Shown one piece after another: positions 23,875 through 31,167 of a DNA stretch of 38,141 nt; the first letter of the stretch is position 1, and every line of letters starts with the position of its first letter. The stretch is from a virus. The notes under the pieces were generated by a model. It saw nothing but the letters and a program-made list of their open reading frames with translations, searched no databases and was not told the origin of the DNA. The translations under genes were made by a program, and so were the position numbers. The stretch is from IMG/VR virus record IMGVR_UViG_3300027917_000091, positions 1 through 38,141 of that record. One strand, written 5' to 3'.

Positions 23875-24616
23875 TTTACATTTTGGGGTATATATGAGAG
23901 GCGATCGTTTTGTATTAAGCGTCGAGTACACGGATGGTACAAAACACACTGAAACTAGCTGAGATCATTGAAAGGCTAATAGCCTAGGGGCTTACAACAT
24001 CAGCACCCTACTTCGAAAGGTGGATGGGGCGTAAGCTACGGTCTGTACCGTAATAAACCACCAAGCAGAGTAATACAGATAAACCTCTGTGCTAAATTTT
24101 ATAGCCCGAAGTTGAACGACGAGTGCTTAGATTTACATTGTGACAATTTTCAAAAAGCAAAAATTAGAATAATGTAAATTTAATGCTGTTCACTAAGGGA
24201 CTTCTATGCTCAAATTAAATTACTTGTTTATAAAATACTTGATTGAGATCTTAAACTAATTGATGTTGCTTTGGTCTCTCCAAGGACAAGTAACTAATTA
24301 GTAAAGTATTTATAAATCCATCGATGTATGTATACATACTATAAGTATCTGTACTTCAAAGAAAATACTTTCTTGGGGCGACATAGGGAAATATTTCTGT
24401 TTTGCTATCTAACTTTAGTCAAAGCTATGTGATGTAGCCAGTGCCGTGTGAATTTTTGGGATTGGCGAATTCGAGCTTGCGAGATACGTCAAGGAATACA
24501 AGTTAATTACACGGCACGGTGAAATGAAATAATCACATGGAAAAGTATCCTACGGCACGACATGTTTTTTTGTCGGGGCGTGATTTTAGTGATTATGTGA
24601 TTATGTATAGTTTTTT
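23875..24616 (+). ncRNA. Large structured noncoding RNA (GOLLD/ROOL-like candidate)
   Basis: About 740 nt with no open frame, between the 86-aa ORF and the convergent HNH gene. It contains many inverted repeats: 24131-24139 with 24171-24179 (9 bp), 24441-24449 with 24509-24517 (9 bp, GTGCCGTGT), and 24529-24538 with 24595-24604 (10 bp, then a T run). Helix 24220-24227/24286-24293 interleaves with 24228-24240/24304-24316, a candidate pseudoknot. Length, tRNA linkage and phage context match the known giant GOLLD and ROOL RNAs, but I cannot confirm the family. Confidence 0.7.
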
Positions 24617-24965
24617 ATGGAAGTTTAGGTTGATTTTTGTAGGCGTACTTGGCACCTTCGAGGTATGCTTTTGTGATATATAAATCTATTTTTTCTTGTG
24701 AATTTTTTCTCTTTTCCATAAGAGCTACTGGGCGTATTTTTTTAACCCACAATTTAAATACATCATCATACTTATGTGCTATCGAATGACATAAAGCACA
24801 CAAGCAGATACCATTATCTAAATCCCATCTGGTTGGAAAGTTAGTTCGTTCAAATATGTGATGAGAGTGTAATTCTTCTGTTCTTCCGCATCTTTCGCAT
24901 TTTTTTCCAGCACGTAGTTTAACTACATCTCTCCATAGATTATCAAGGAGTAAGTTCAAGGACAT
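24615..24965 (-). CDS. HNH endonuclease
   Basis: 116 aa. CERCGRTEELHSHHIFERT and LDNGICLCALCHSIAHK give the two zinc CxxC pairs and the HNH catalytic residues, so it appears intact. It may be a homing or packaging-associated nuclease; its place beside the giant RNA rather than the terminase favours a homing or free-standing role. The ATG at 24965 is used rather than the upstream GTG. It overlaps the methyltransferase end by about 23 nt. Confidence 0.85.
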   Translation of the reverse strand: MSLNLLLDNLWRDVVKLRAGKKCERCGRTEELHSHHIFERTNFPTRWDLDNGICLCALCHSIAHKYDDVFKLWVKKIRPVALMEKRKNSQEKIDLYITKAYLEGAKYAYKNQPKLP

Positions 24966-25488
24966 GTGCGCCACCGTGACCTGTCACCGTTCCGTAAACG
25001 CTCAGGTCTTCTATTGTCCAGCCAACGACGTGGCTCTCTGCGATATTATCGTAAACGGCTCCCTGTGGTAGCACATTTTTCGGTGTGACTATATAAGCAT
25101 ATTGTGACTTATCTTTAATAGCATTTATTAATTTTATACCACTATCTTTATTCATATGTTCAAGAATATCTGAGGCAATAATCATATCATATCGATCCAG
25201 TTGTGGTATTACATCAATTGCATCACCAATATATATTTCATCGTAGATAAGATCTTGCAGTTTAGTGATATATTTATCATATATCTCAACACCATCTACT
25301 CTGAATTTCCAGTGAGTTGGAAGAAAGCCTTCTTTATCTTGTAGGTGATTTAACCATATATCAGTGTATTCACGAGCGAGGAATCCCCATTTACCGAATC
25401 CTATCCCTACATCTAATATACTTTTTGGTTTGAGGGTGATTATTTTGTTGGCGATAAATGGTATAGGCTCTGGTCTTGAGGTTGGCAT
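24943..25488 (-). CDS. SAM-dependent methyltransferase (class I)
   Basis: 181 aa. Motif I is SILDVGIGFGKWGFLARE, then GVEIYDKY (motif II) and YDMIIASDILEHMNKD (motif IV region), as in Methyltransf_11/23-type enzymes. The substrate is unknown; small-molecule, sugar or protein targets are all possible. CAGGAG lies 6 nt before the ATG. It is adjacent to the HNH gene and to SLF-motif small proteins. Confidence 0.82.
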   Translation of the reverse strand: MPTSRPEPIPFIANKIITLKPKSILDVGIGFGKWGFLAREYTDIWLNHLQDKEGFLPTHWKFRVDGVEIYDKYITKLQDLIYDEIYIGDAIDVIPQLDRYDMIIASDILEHMNKDSGIKLINAIKDKSQYAYIVTPKNVLPQGAVYDNIAESHVVGWTIEDLSVYGTVTGHGGAHVLELTP

Positions 25489-25591
25489 CTAAAGCTCCTG
25501 GATTAAAGTGTCTGGAATAACCAATTTTACTCCACCATATGAAAATTACTCCAAAATCGGCGACGTATAATGATTGTTTTTTATAGTTCAT
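25391..25591 (-). CDS. SLF-type small protein, overlaps methyltransferase
   Basis: Starts MNYKKQSLYVADFGVIFIWW. The first 16-17 nt of the motif DNA are identical to those at 34400-34416, where the protein reads NIKKQSLFCK. The last third lies inside the methyltransferase gene in another frame and may not be conserved. The start overlaps the previous stop. Confidence 0.45.
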   Translation of the reverse strand: MNYKKQSLYVADFGVIFIWWSKIGYSRHFNPGALDANLKTRAYTIYRQQNNHPQTKKYIRCRDRIR

Positions 25592-25781
25592 AATATATTG
25601 TTATTTCACATCTAGACCATTCCCACATTTTTGGTTTTTGATGTATTTTAAAATAAATATAATTAAGAAGTTTTTTACCAAACAGTGATTGTGGTTTTTT
25701 TATAACCCTTCTAACATCTTTAGGATAAGATGCTATATCAATATCATACCGTGAGTGTAACTTGGTATGTTTTTCCATCAT
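25581..25781 (-). CDS. SLF-motif microprotein (66 aa)
   Basis: RRVIKKPQSLFGKKLLNY then IYFKIHQKPKMWEWSRCE: family core P-Q-S-L-F followed by the aromatic strand and a Trp-rich end. AGGA lies 6 nt before the ATG. The gene overlaps the end of the zinc-ribbon methyltransferase. Function unknown. Confidence 0.6.
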   Translation of the reverse strand: MMEKHTKLHSRYDIDIASYPKDVRRVIKKPQSLFGKKLLNYIYFKIHQKPKMWEWSRCEITIYYEL

Positions 25782-26415
25782 TTATGATCCTGTCTATATT
25801 ACAATCAATTTTATTTGCTAACGTTTCTATAGTTTTTTGACTATACATGCAAAAATTAGTCGGCTTTATTCCCTCAATTTCTCTAGCACTAACAATCAAG
25901 TGAATATACTTGTCTGAGAACTGCCTAATGTATTTCATTGTCTGCACAGGTGTCTGAAAACCTTCTAATACATTATACAAACAAATAGTCTTGACTTTAA
26001 ACTTACCAGCCATTTCTATCATAGAAAACGGGTCTTCAACATCCATATAGTCAATACTGACATTATTAAGCAATTTTGCACATATTATAGCTGATCTGTT
26101 CCTGTCCACACCCATATTCCGTATACTAAGACTATTACATACACGAATAAAATAACCTAATCCAGAACCTATTTCTAATACTTCTTGGTTAAAAATATTC
26201 TTATTTTCGTTGATTAGGCCATCATAATAATCTATCATAGAGCTCTGGTATTGGATGTTAAAATAGTAAGCATCCCAATATCCTTCTACATAATCTTTGG
26301 ATTTTATTGGGAATAGATAGAAGGAATCACATTCACTGCATATAAAGTAGTTGTTTATATGAGGTTCATTGGCGGTGAAACAAATAGGGCATTTAAAGTG
26401 GCTTTTACTTTTCAT
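25744..26415 (-). CDS. Zinc-ribbon SAM methyltransferase
   Basis: 223 aa. An N-terminal zinc ribbon (HFKCPICFTANEPH and YFICSECDSF) leads into a Rossmann methyltransferase (VLEIGSGLGYFIRVC; TICLYNVLEGFQ). This two-part layout is common in enzymes acting on sugars or small molecules. Adjacent sugar-metabolism genes make a glycan or nucleotide-sugar substrate plausible. Confidence 0.8.
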   Translation of the reverse strand: MKSKSHFKCPICFTANEPHINNYFICSECDSFYLFPIKSKDYVEGYWDAYYFNIQYQSSMIDYYDGLINENKNIFNQEVLEIGSGLGYFIRVCNSLSIRNMGVDRNRSAIICAKLLNNVSIDYMDVEDPFSMIEMAGKFKVKTICLYNVLEGFQTPVQTMKYIRQFSDKYIHLIVSAREIEGIKPTNFCMYSQKTIETLANKIDCNIDRIINDGKTYQVTLTV

Positions 26416-26644
26416 GCTTTATCAAGAAGTTTTCTGCTATATCTTTAGAACGTTCTTCATCTTCGAGAATACCACCCATAAAAATAGACAAACGTTGGGA
26501 TGGATTACCACCAAGTTTTTTTGCGATTTTGACCAGTTTATCAAGATATTCATCATCAAAATCAGCGGTAATATCACAACTTGATGTAAATAGCAATGCA
26601 TCAAGTATCATTTGTCTTTCTTCTTTACTTATTCTTTTTAACAT
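26405..26644 (-). CDS. Small hypothetical protein (79 aa)
   Basis: Helical and charged: MLKRISKEERQMILDALLF, DDEYLDKLVKIAKKLGGN, ILEDEERSKDIAENFL. Overlaps both neighbours. No family recognised. Confidence 0.6.
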   Translation of the reverse strand: MLKRISKEERQMILDALLFTSSCDITADFDDEYLDKLVKIAKKLGGNPSQRLSIFMGGILEDEERSKDIAENFLIKHEK

Positions 26645-27116
26645 ATTTCTCCTTCATGAGTATATGATTAAAAAACAATTTATGTGTTGTATAAGTTGTA
26701 AGTATAAAAGTTATTAATGAAACAAATAAAAGAGTTGCTGAAAATAATGCAATGTCTTCTGTTGGATAAATTTTAAAATAAACCCATGTAGTACCAGAGA
26801 TAACACAGGCCATCATAGAGCACCAAGTGAAGAATTGTTCCACAACTTTAAATAAGTGCCATCCATCAAAGAAAAATGCTGGGATTGTTACAAATAAAAA
26901 CTTTTTCCTTATTAATCTTTCAACGTCGCTATACTTTCTTTTCCAAGTATCATCTGGATCTCTAAAATACCAGTCATTGAATCCACCTTTTTTAAACAAA
27001 GAAAAGACAGAATCTTTATATCTGTATTGAAGAACATCAGCAGAACTACGGCTAGCAACGGCTATGCACCAAAATACAAAAGACAAAAATGTTATTATCC
27101 AGAAGAAACTTTCCAT
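26625..27116 (-). CDS. Membrane protein (163 aa)
   Basis: Hydrophobic segments at the N-terminus (FFWIITFLSFVFWCIAVA), middle (FFTWCSMMACVISGTTWVYF) and C-terminus (IALFSATLLFVSLITFIL) predict about three or four membrane helices. A soluble loop carries FNDWYFRDPDDTWKRKYSDV. The ATG at 27116 is preferred over the TTG at 27128. No family recognised; it is in the unit downstream of tRNA-Thr. Confidence 0.65.
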   Translation of the reverse strand: MESFFWIITFLSFVFWCIAVASRSSADVLQYRYKDSVFSLFKKGGFNDWYFRDPDDTWKRKYSDVERLIRKKFLFVTIPAFFFDGWHLFKVVEQFFTWCSMMACVISGTTWVYFKIYPTEDIALFSATLLFVSLITFILTTYTTHKLFFNHILMKEKYVKKNK

Positions 27117-27418
27117 CCGAAATTCCAAACAAATGCTTTGACGTTAGTTTTTATCGTTTTTACTGGATACTTCCTCGATATGCCCAAAATTTCATATCGT
27201 GCATCCTTATTCTCCAAACAATAATTCATCAACCACTCAAGGTATTCATCTTCTCTGGCTTGAGTCCATTCTGCTTGATGATACCAGTTAGGGTTGTCGA
27301 AGTTTATATTACAATATTTAACACCAGCAAATTCACACATAACTTTAAGGGCATGTACCAAACACGGTTTAAAATTGTTCCGTTTATCTGCTGGAAATAA
27401 TAATGATTCGTGCTTCAT
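27095..27418 (-). CDS. 107-aa protein starting directly after tRNA-Thr
   Basis: Starts MKHESLLFPADKRNNFKPCL; rich in Trp, Tyr, Cys and Asn (NINFDNPNWYHQAEWTQ). The ATG lies two nt (CT) after the tRNA discriminator base, so there is no room for a ribosome site and the message after tRNA cleavage would begin CU-AUG. The same arrangement occurs at 23602-23605 on the other strand. Open frame continues upstream through the tRNA but that part is not coding-like. Function unknown. Confidence 0.65.
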   Translation of the reverse strand: MKHESLLFPADKRNNFKPCLVHALKVMCEFAGVKYCNINFDNPNWYHQAEWTQAREDEYLEWLMNYCLENKDARYEILGISRKYPVKTIKTNVKAFVWNFGWKVSSG

Positions 27419-27420
27419 AG

Positions 27421-27493
27421 AGCCGCTAGGACGATTCGAACGCCCGACATATTGCTTACAAGGCAATTACTCTACCAACTGAGTTATAGCGGC
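27421..27493 (-). tRNA. tRNA-Thr (TGT)
   Basis: Complete cloverleaf on the minus strand: acceptor GCCGCTA with TAGCGGC, anticodon TGT at 27458-27460, T-arm GGGCGTTCGAATCGTCC. Discriminator U, no encoded CCA. It lies at the 3' end of a structured RNA and is followed by CT and the ATG of the next gene. Confidence 0.95.
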
Positions 27494-27950
27494 ATATATA
27501 AAAGGACAAGGGTGCGTTTTACCATTCGCACAACTTAATGAGTGATTAAGGTCTAATAGCCACGACTTTCTACATGTCGGTAGTTCTGATCTCTCTGTGT
27601 GCTCGCCTAACACGAAGTAACCTCACACAGTCGTCACAGCAACCGTAACGCTTAAAGTCTACTTGCATCATCACTCACGATTTCTACAAGTTTCCCCGAA
27701 AGGGCTCAGACAGATTTTACTCCCTGAGCAGACTATACAGTGACTGGTTCTAACAAGATTTCAAGTCTTGTAAAGACCAAAGAAAGTACCATGCTTCCGC
27801 TACCACGGTTCACACATTCAGACTTCCGAATGTGGCGGGACATCTCCCTAAGCATGTGCCTTATGGGCTCATTGCACACCCATTATTCAGCCACCTTGCC
27901 CAGCCTTCTCCCATGCTTGCAAACATAGGATCCAGCCTTTATTTTCAAAG
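27494..27950 (-). ncRNA. Structured leader RNA upstream of tRNA-Thr
   Basis: About 455 nt from the promoter to the tRNA with no convincing open frame. Minus-strand helices include CATGCTT with AAGCATG, CCGC/CAC with GTG/GCGG, ACATTC with GAATGT, ACAAGA with TCTTGT, CTGTGTG with CACACAG, GAGTGAT with ATCACTC and GTGCG with CGCAC just before the tRNA. The long-range pairs make a multi-domain fold likely. Not recognised as RNase P, tmRNA or 6S. Confidence 0.7.
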
Positions 27951-27956
27951 AGCGTG

Positions 27957-27985
27957 ATATAATATACGACACAGATTTTAAAAAG
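27957..27985 (-). promoter_or_regulatory. Sigma70-type promoter of the ncRNA/tRNA-Thr unit
   Basis: Minus-strand TTGACT, 17-nt spacer, TATATT. Transcription would start near 27950, at the beginning of the structured leader. Confidence 0.85.
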
Positions 27986-27989
27986 TCAA

Positions 27990-28490
27990 CTATTTTTTCC
28001 AAAGAACATGTTTTATTTCTTTCAACTTAGCAGTCTCAATTAAAGTAATCTTGTCTGCTCTGCCTCGGCGTTGATATACTTTGTACTTCGCTTCTTCCGC
28101 AGAGTTCACTAAAATATCAGAGTTCACATATTTGTTAACCAGTTTAATTAGATCAGTTCTTTTTACTAAAATAAAATCTTTATCAGTTTCAAAAGCAATC
28201 ACTTTTGCTTTACCGTGTAACCATCCTTTGTCATTTTTTCTAACACCATGCAATTCAACCCAACACCATTCATCCTGTACGTATTCATCAGACCTTTTAA
28301 TTCGCTTCATTGCTTTTACATCTACACGGCAATCATTTTTAAGTAAAACGTCCCAATGCTGTGATGCATCTTCACCGCCATTGGATTTTCTTATAAAATG
28401 TCCTTTATCTATTGCTAATTTAATAAATTCACGCTCAGCACTTTCTCCTATTTCGAGGCAGTTTTTATTGTCATAAGGGTTCCTCTGCAT
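27990..28490 (-). CDS. PD-(D/E)XK-like nuclease candidate
   Basis: 166 aa. GESAEREFIKLAIDKGHFIR gives the helix with an acidic residue, HWDVLLKN the central Asp and RVDVKAMKRI the D-x-K of a restriction-endonuclease-like fold. Such small nucleases act as resolvases, restriction-like or recombination enzymes. Proposed from motif order only. Overlaps the phosphatase gene by 20 nt. Confidence 0.6.
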   Translation of the reverse strand: MQRNPYDNKNCLEIGESAEREFIKLAIDKGHFIRKSNGGEDASQHWDVLLKNDCRVDVKAMKRIKRSDEYVQDEWCWVELHGVRKNDKGWLHGKAKVIAFETDKDFILVKRTDLIKLVNKYVNSDILVNSAEEAKYKVYQRRGRADKITLIETAKLKEIKHVLWKK

Positions 28491-28950
28491 TAAGTATTTT
28501 CCTGTATATATACCTGTTATACAGCCTCATTCCCCCGACTAGCGACCTGACCCACATTTCTGGCATTCTTTCACCATTATTAATGATTTTACTCAGTGCG
28601 AGTGCGGCGGCTGGGCTACGACTTAGTCCAGCGTCACAATGTACAATTATAGGATATTGGGCGTATTTTTTAGCAAATTCAACGATATCCCTCGCCATAT
28701 CGTCCGCAAAAGGCACAATATCTTGATCTTTGAACTCTACAAAGCCTCTTCTGGCTGTAATATTCCCATCTTCATCATAATCCACATCATGACATTCTAC
28801 TTGTAATATTGCTTGTAATTTATTGTTTTCAGGTATCTTAGGAGCACCAATTTCAGGTGAAAATATAGAAATTAGAGCAAATTTCTTATATATCTGGTCT
28901 AAAGAGCCACTTTCAACCATTAAACGGTTCATTACTATAAATTCTGTCAT
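28471..28950 (-). CDS. Tyrosine/dual-specificity phosphatase
   Basis: 159 aa. The active-site loop is IIVHCDAGLSRSP, with nucleophile Cys105 and Arg111 in the C-x5-R signature, and FADDMARDIVEFA ahead of it as in DSP-like enzymes. The enzyme could remove phosphate from host Tyr/Ser/Thr proteins or RNA 5' ends. Its overlap with the WlbA-like gene (ATGA) groups it with the sugar genes. Confidence 0.85.
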   Translation of the reverse strand: MTEFIVMNRLMVESGSLDQIYKKFALISIFSPEIGAPKIPENNKLQAILQVECHDVDYDEDGNITARRGFVEFKDQDIVPFADDMARDIVEFAKKYAQYPIIVHCDAGLSRSPAAALALSKIINNGERMPEMWVRSLVGGMRLYNRYIYRKILNAEEPL

Positions 28951-29798
28951 TTACTATTCCTTATATCGTGAACTATATGAGTCGCTTCCTCAACATCCTC
29001 TGGCGTCCACCCTTCGCCCTTTAAGATTTTTTGATAACTTAGCGTGTGAAGGTCTAAAGCCGTGGATAGGTCTATAAATTCATTTTCCACTTGGAGTATT
29101 CTCATTGCCTTCCCCTTGGTAGATAATTGCCAATCGACATTAGCGTATTCGAGCTGGAGTGTACCAGTGGCAAGATCTTCCTCATTGGTCATGACGTTGA
29201 GTTTCTTGCGTTGACCAAATACATAAATCAAGATATCGAATAAATGGATACCTATGTTAGTGACCATGCCACCGCTCTTAACAACATCCCCTTTCCAGGA
29301 ATATTTATACCATAGACCACGGGGTGCATTATAATGCAGAGTAACATCTAATGGAGAATCGAGCCTTGTGACTTCTTTGCGAAGCTTTTGAATTTCTGGA
29401 TGGAGCCTTAGCTGGTGTATTACATTTATTTTTTTGTCATACTCATTTGATATTTGAATGAGGGCGTCTATGTTCCATGGCTCAATAACCAGAGGTTTCT
29501 CACAGATAGCATGAGCACCCAACCTCATGGCGAACCTTACATGAGCATCATGTAAATAGTTCGGCGAGCATATCGAAACGTAGTCGACGCCCTCACCGTT
29601 CCTTGCTAGCTTTTCGAGATGACGATCGAATCTTTCAAACTCAGTGAAGAACGAAGCCTTTGGGAAATAATTATCAAGCACCCCGACAGAATCTTTTGGA
29701 TCGAGGCAAGCTATTAGTTCCCCACCATTCTCCTTTATTGCTCTAAGATGCTTGGGAGCGACATAGCCACCAACCCCTATTAAAGCAAATCGTTTCAT
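28947..29798 (-). CDS. wlbA: WlbA/WbpB-like sugar oxidoreductase
   Basis: 283-aa Gfo/Idh/MocA enzyme. It starts MKRFALIGVGGYVAPKHLRA (NAD-binding), has DYVSICSPNYLHDAHVRF, the CEKPL motif in GAHAICEKPLVIEPW, and the downstream QLRLHPEI. These match WlbA/WbpB, the 3-dehydrogenase acting on UDP-GlcNAcA on the way to 3-amino sugars of surface glycans. The usual aminotransferase and acetyltransferase partners are not in the window. With the formyltransferase and SDR-like genes it suggests phage control of a surface sugar, or sugar decoration of the virion. Confidence 0.85.
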   Translation of the reverse strand: MKRFALIGVGGYVAPKHLRAIKENGGELIACLDPKDSVGVLDNYFPKASFFTEFERFDRHLEKLARNGEGVDYVSICSPNYLHDAHVRFAMRLGAHAICEKPLVIEPWNIDALIQISNEYDKKINVIHQLRLHPEIQKLRKEVTRLDSPLDVTLHYNAPRGLWYKYSWKGDVVKSGGMVTNIGIHLFDILIYVFGQRKKLNVMTNEEDLATGTLQLEYANVDWQLSTKGKAMRILQVENEFIDLSTALDLHTLSYQKILKGEGWTPEDVEEATHIVHDIRNSK

Positions 29799-30073
29799 AT
29801 TACTTTCCCGAAAACAGTTTTAGTCCAGCCGTTAATATATCCACGGTTGTTTCCTATTTGTACTCCGTGTATTAGGTTCTTAGCTTTTACAAAATGAAGA
29901 AAATTTTTTCCTTTAACTTTGCATAAAACAATATCATTAACCTGACAGTCGTACCATTCTATTGGAGCCAGTGTTACTTTCTGTTTGTTTTTTATAACGG
30001 GCGACATAGATGTTCCGTGGGCTTTAAAAGTAACATTTTCGCCATTTTTTAATTTTTCAATATAATTGTTCAT
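29795..30073 (-). CDS. S24/S26-type peptidase-like protein
   Basis: 92 aa. AHGTSMSPVIKNKQKVTL contains the G-x-S-M-x-P of the LexA/signal-peptidase fold (nucleophile Ser22), then VNDIVLCKVKGKNFLHFV as the second box. It is short, has no membrane anchor or DNA-binding domain, and a lysine partner is not certain, so activity is unproven. Overlaps both neighbours by 4 nt. Confidence 0.65.
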   Translation of the reverse strand: MNNYIEKLKNGENVTFKAHGTSMSPVIKNKQKVTLAPIEWYDCQVNDIVLCKVKGKNFLHFVKAKNLIHGVQIGNNRGYINGWTKTVFGKVI

Positions 30074-30534
30074 AAATTCTCCATTTCCGCTTTCATTGCC
30101 GACAATATAGACCTTCCAATGTCTAAAACGTGCTTTGCGGCACTCATTCTGCCCTGAACATTATCTAATTTGCGTTGTATATCAACTAAATTGTTCTTTT
30201 GCTCTATTATTGCTTTGTGGGTTTGATCAAATTCGCTAATATTAGCAAAAATCCACCCTAATTGCAAATCTCTGTTTTTTTGCTGTTTAGGTGGTATTTT
30301 TTCGAAATTTAAAGCCAATTGTTTCTGTAAATCACGATTATAATTGGTTTCCATGGCGGAAATCAGTGTTTTTTGTAGATTTATCTCGTGTTTTAGGTTG
30401 GATTCTGTTTGAGCCACATCAACATAGTGATTTGTGATATCGATGAGCGTTTCTGCTAATAAAGTGATAGAAATCGCCTTATTTTTGAGAAATTCAGGAT
30501 CTGGAAGTTTAAAATAGTCTATATCATCCCACAT
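30070..30534 (-). CDS. Coiled-coil protein, paralogue of 14268-14753
   Basis: 154 aa, helical, with FEKIPPKQQKNRDLQLGW in the middle matching FDRIPNYYKRSKDLMFAW of the 161-aa protein near SSB. The tail is NVQGRMSAAKHVLDIGRS. Duplicate of one family; function unknown. Confidence 0.7.
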   Translation of the reverse strand: MWDDIDYFKLPDPEFLKNKAISITLLAETLIDITNHYVDVAQTESNLKHEINLQKTLISAMETNYNRDLQKQLALNFEKIPPKQQKNRDLQLGWIFANISEFDQTHKAIIEQKNNLVDIQRKLDNVQGRMSAAKHVLDIGRSILSAMKAEMENL

Positions 30535-30546
30535 TTATTTACCTTA

Positions 30547-30861
30547 TTAAATATAAAATGTTGTGTTTATTTTTTCTAATTTTCTATCTCTTTCAAGCAT
30601 ATCTTTCCCATGTAATAATGTACCGAATGTTTCTATAAGGTAAAGCATTGAATAATCATACTCAAACCATTCGCCGTGTTTTCGGAGATGACGAAAAATT
30701 TCATGGATGCTTTTTTCTTCTTTTTCCCCACCATCAACATGACCAAGTAATATTATTTCAGATGGGCATCCAACTTTTATTTGATGCATTCTTTGTTTTA
30801 TATTTTTTGTATATCCTATTTTAACCAAAAAGCCTTTTTCTTCTCTAATAAAATATACCAT
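30547..30861 (-). CDS. GIY-YIG (T5orf172-like) nuclease domain protein
   Basis: 104 aa. MVYFIREEKGFLVKIGYTKN then IKQRMHQIKVGC is the compact GIY-YIG of the T5orf172/MUG113 type, with EKSIHEIFRHLRKHGEWFEY carrying the catalytic Glu region. It lacks the N-terminal HTH of the 238-aa GIY-YIG protein, so the two are not simple duplicates. Confidence 0.8.
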   Translation of the reverse strand: MVYFIREEKGFLVKIGYTKNIKQRMHQIKVGCPSEIILLGHVDGGEKEEKSIHEIFRHLRKHGEWFEYDYSMLYLIETFGTLLHGKDMLERDRKLEKINTTFYI

Positions 30862-30862
30862 A

Positions 30863-30961
30863 TTATCCCACGTTCGATTTTTTCTTCTTTTTAAGTAAAT
30901 AAAATAGGTAGCTGATTACAATAGATAATATGCTGAATATTATTACACATAATACACACAT
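30863..30961 (-). CDS. Tiny membrane protein (32 aa)
   Basis: MCVLCVIIFSILSIVISYLF followed by a basic tail YLLKKKKKSNVG: one transmembrane helix. TTGGAG lies 6 nt before the ATG. It is the first gene after the tRNA-like RNA at 30978. Its stop is followed directly by the next ATG. Confidence 0.6.
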   Translation of the reverse strand: MCVLCVIIFSILSIVISYLFYLLKKKKKSNVG

Positions 30962-30977
30962 TTTTATCTCCAATTAG

Positions 30978-31131
30978 TCCGAAGGGCGGGACTCAAACCC
31001 GCTCACCCGCTTTGTTTTGCATCGCCACGAGTTTTTTGAATGCATCAAAGGTGTTTGGTGACAGAAAGGAGTCATCTTGAGCTATTTTCTCTGTATCTAA
31101 GGACACCAAGCCTTAACAGAGCCACCTTCGG
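30978..31131 (-). ncRNA. tRNA-like structured RNA (154 nt)
   Basis: CCGAAGG at the 5' end pairs perfectly with CCTTCGG at the 3' end, and a perfect T-arm (GCGGG-TTTGAGT-CCCGC) precedes the 3' strand, followed by discriminator A and CT. In place of D and anticodon arms there is a long hairpin (CTCTGT-TAAGG with CCTTA-ACAGAG) whose loop TTGGTG can pair with CACCAA downstream, a candidate pseudoknot. A 40-codon open frame crosses it but ends in the T-loop. Not a standard tRNA. Confidence 0.5.
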
Positions 31132-31167
31132 ATCAGGGCTTCTAGAAAACCCTTCTTGTCCTACTGA

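Noticed and set aside
23875-24616. Group I or group II intron
   Set aside because: I could not find the conserved P7/catalytic-core segments or domain V, and there are no flanking exon halves of one gene.
27494-27950. RNase P RNA or 6S RNA
   Set aside because: None of the conserved RNase P blocks (GAGGAAAGTCC, ACAGAAA) is present, and the length and hairpin plan do not match 6S RNA.
30978-31131. A true tmRNA
   Set aside because: It has tRNA-like ends and a possible pseudoknot, but it is far shorter than known tmRNAs, lacks the conserved 5' D-loop sequence, and no tag frame ends before the tRNA-like part.
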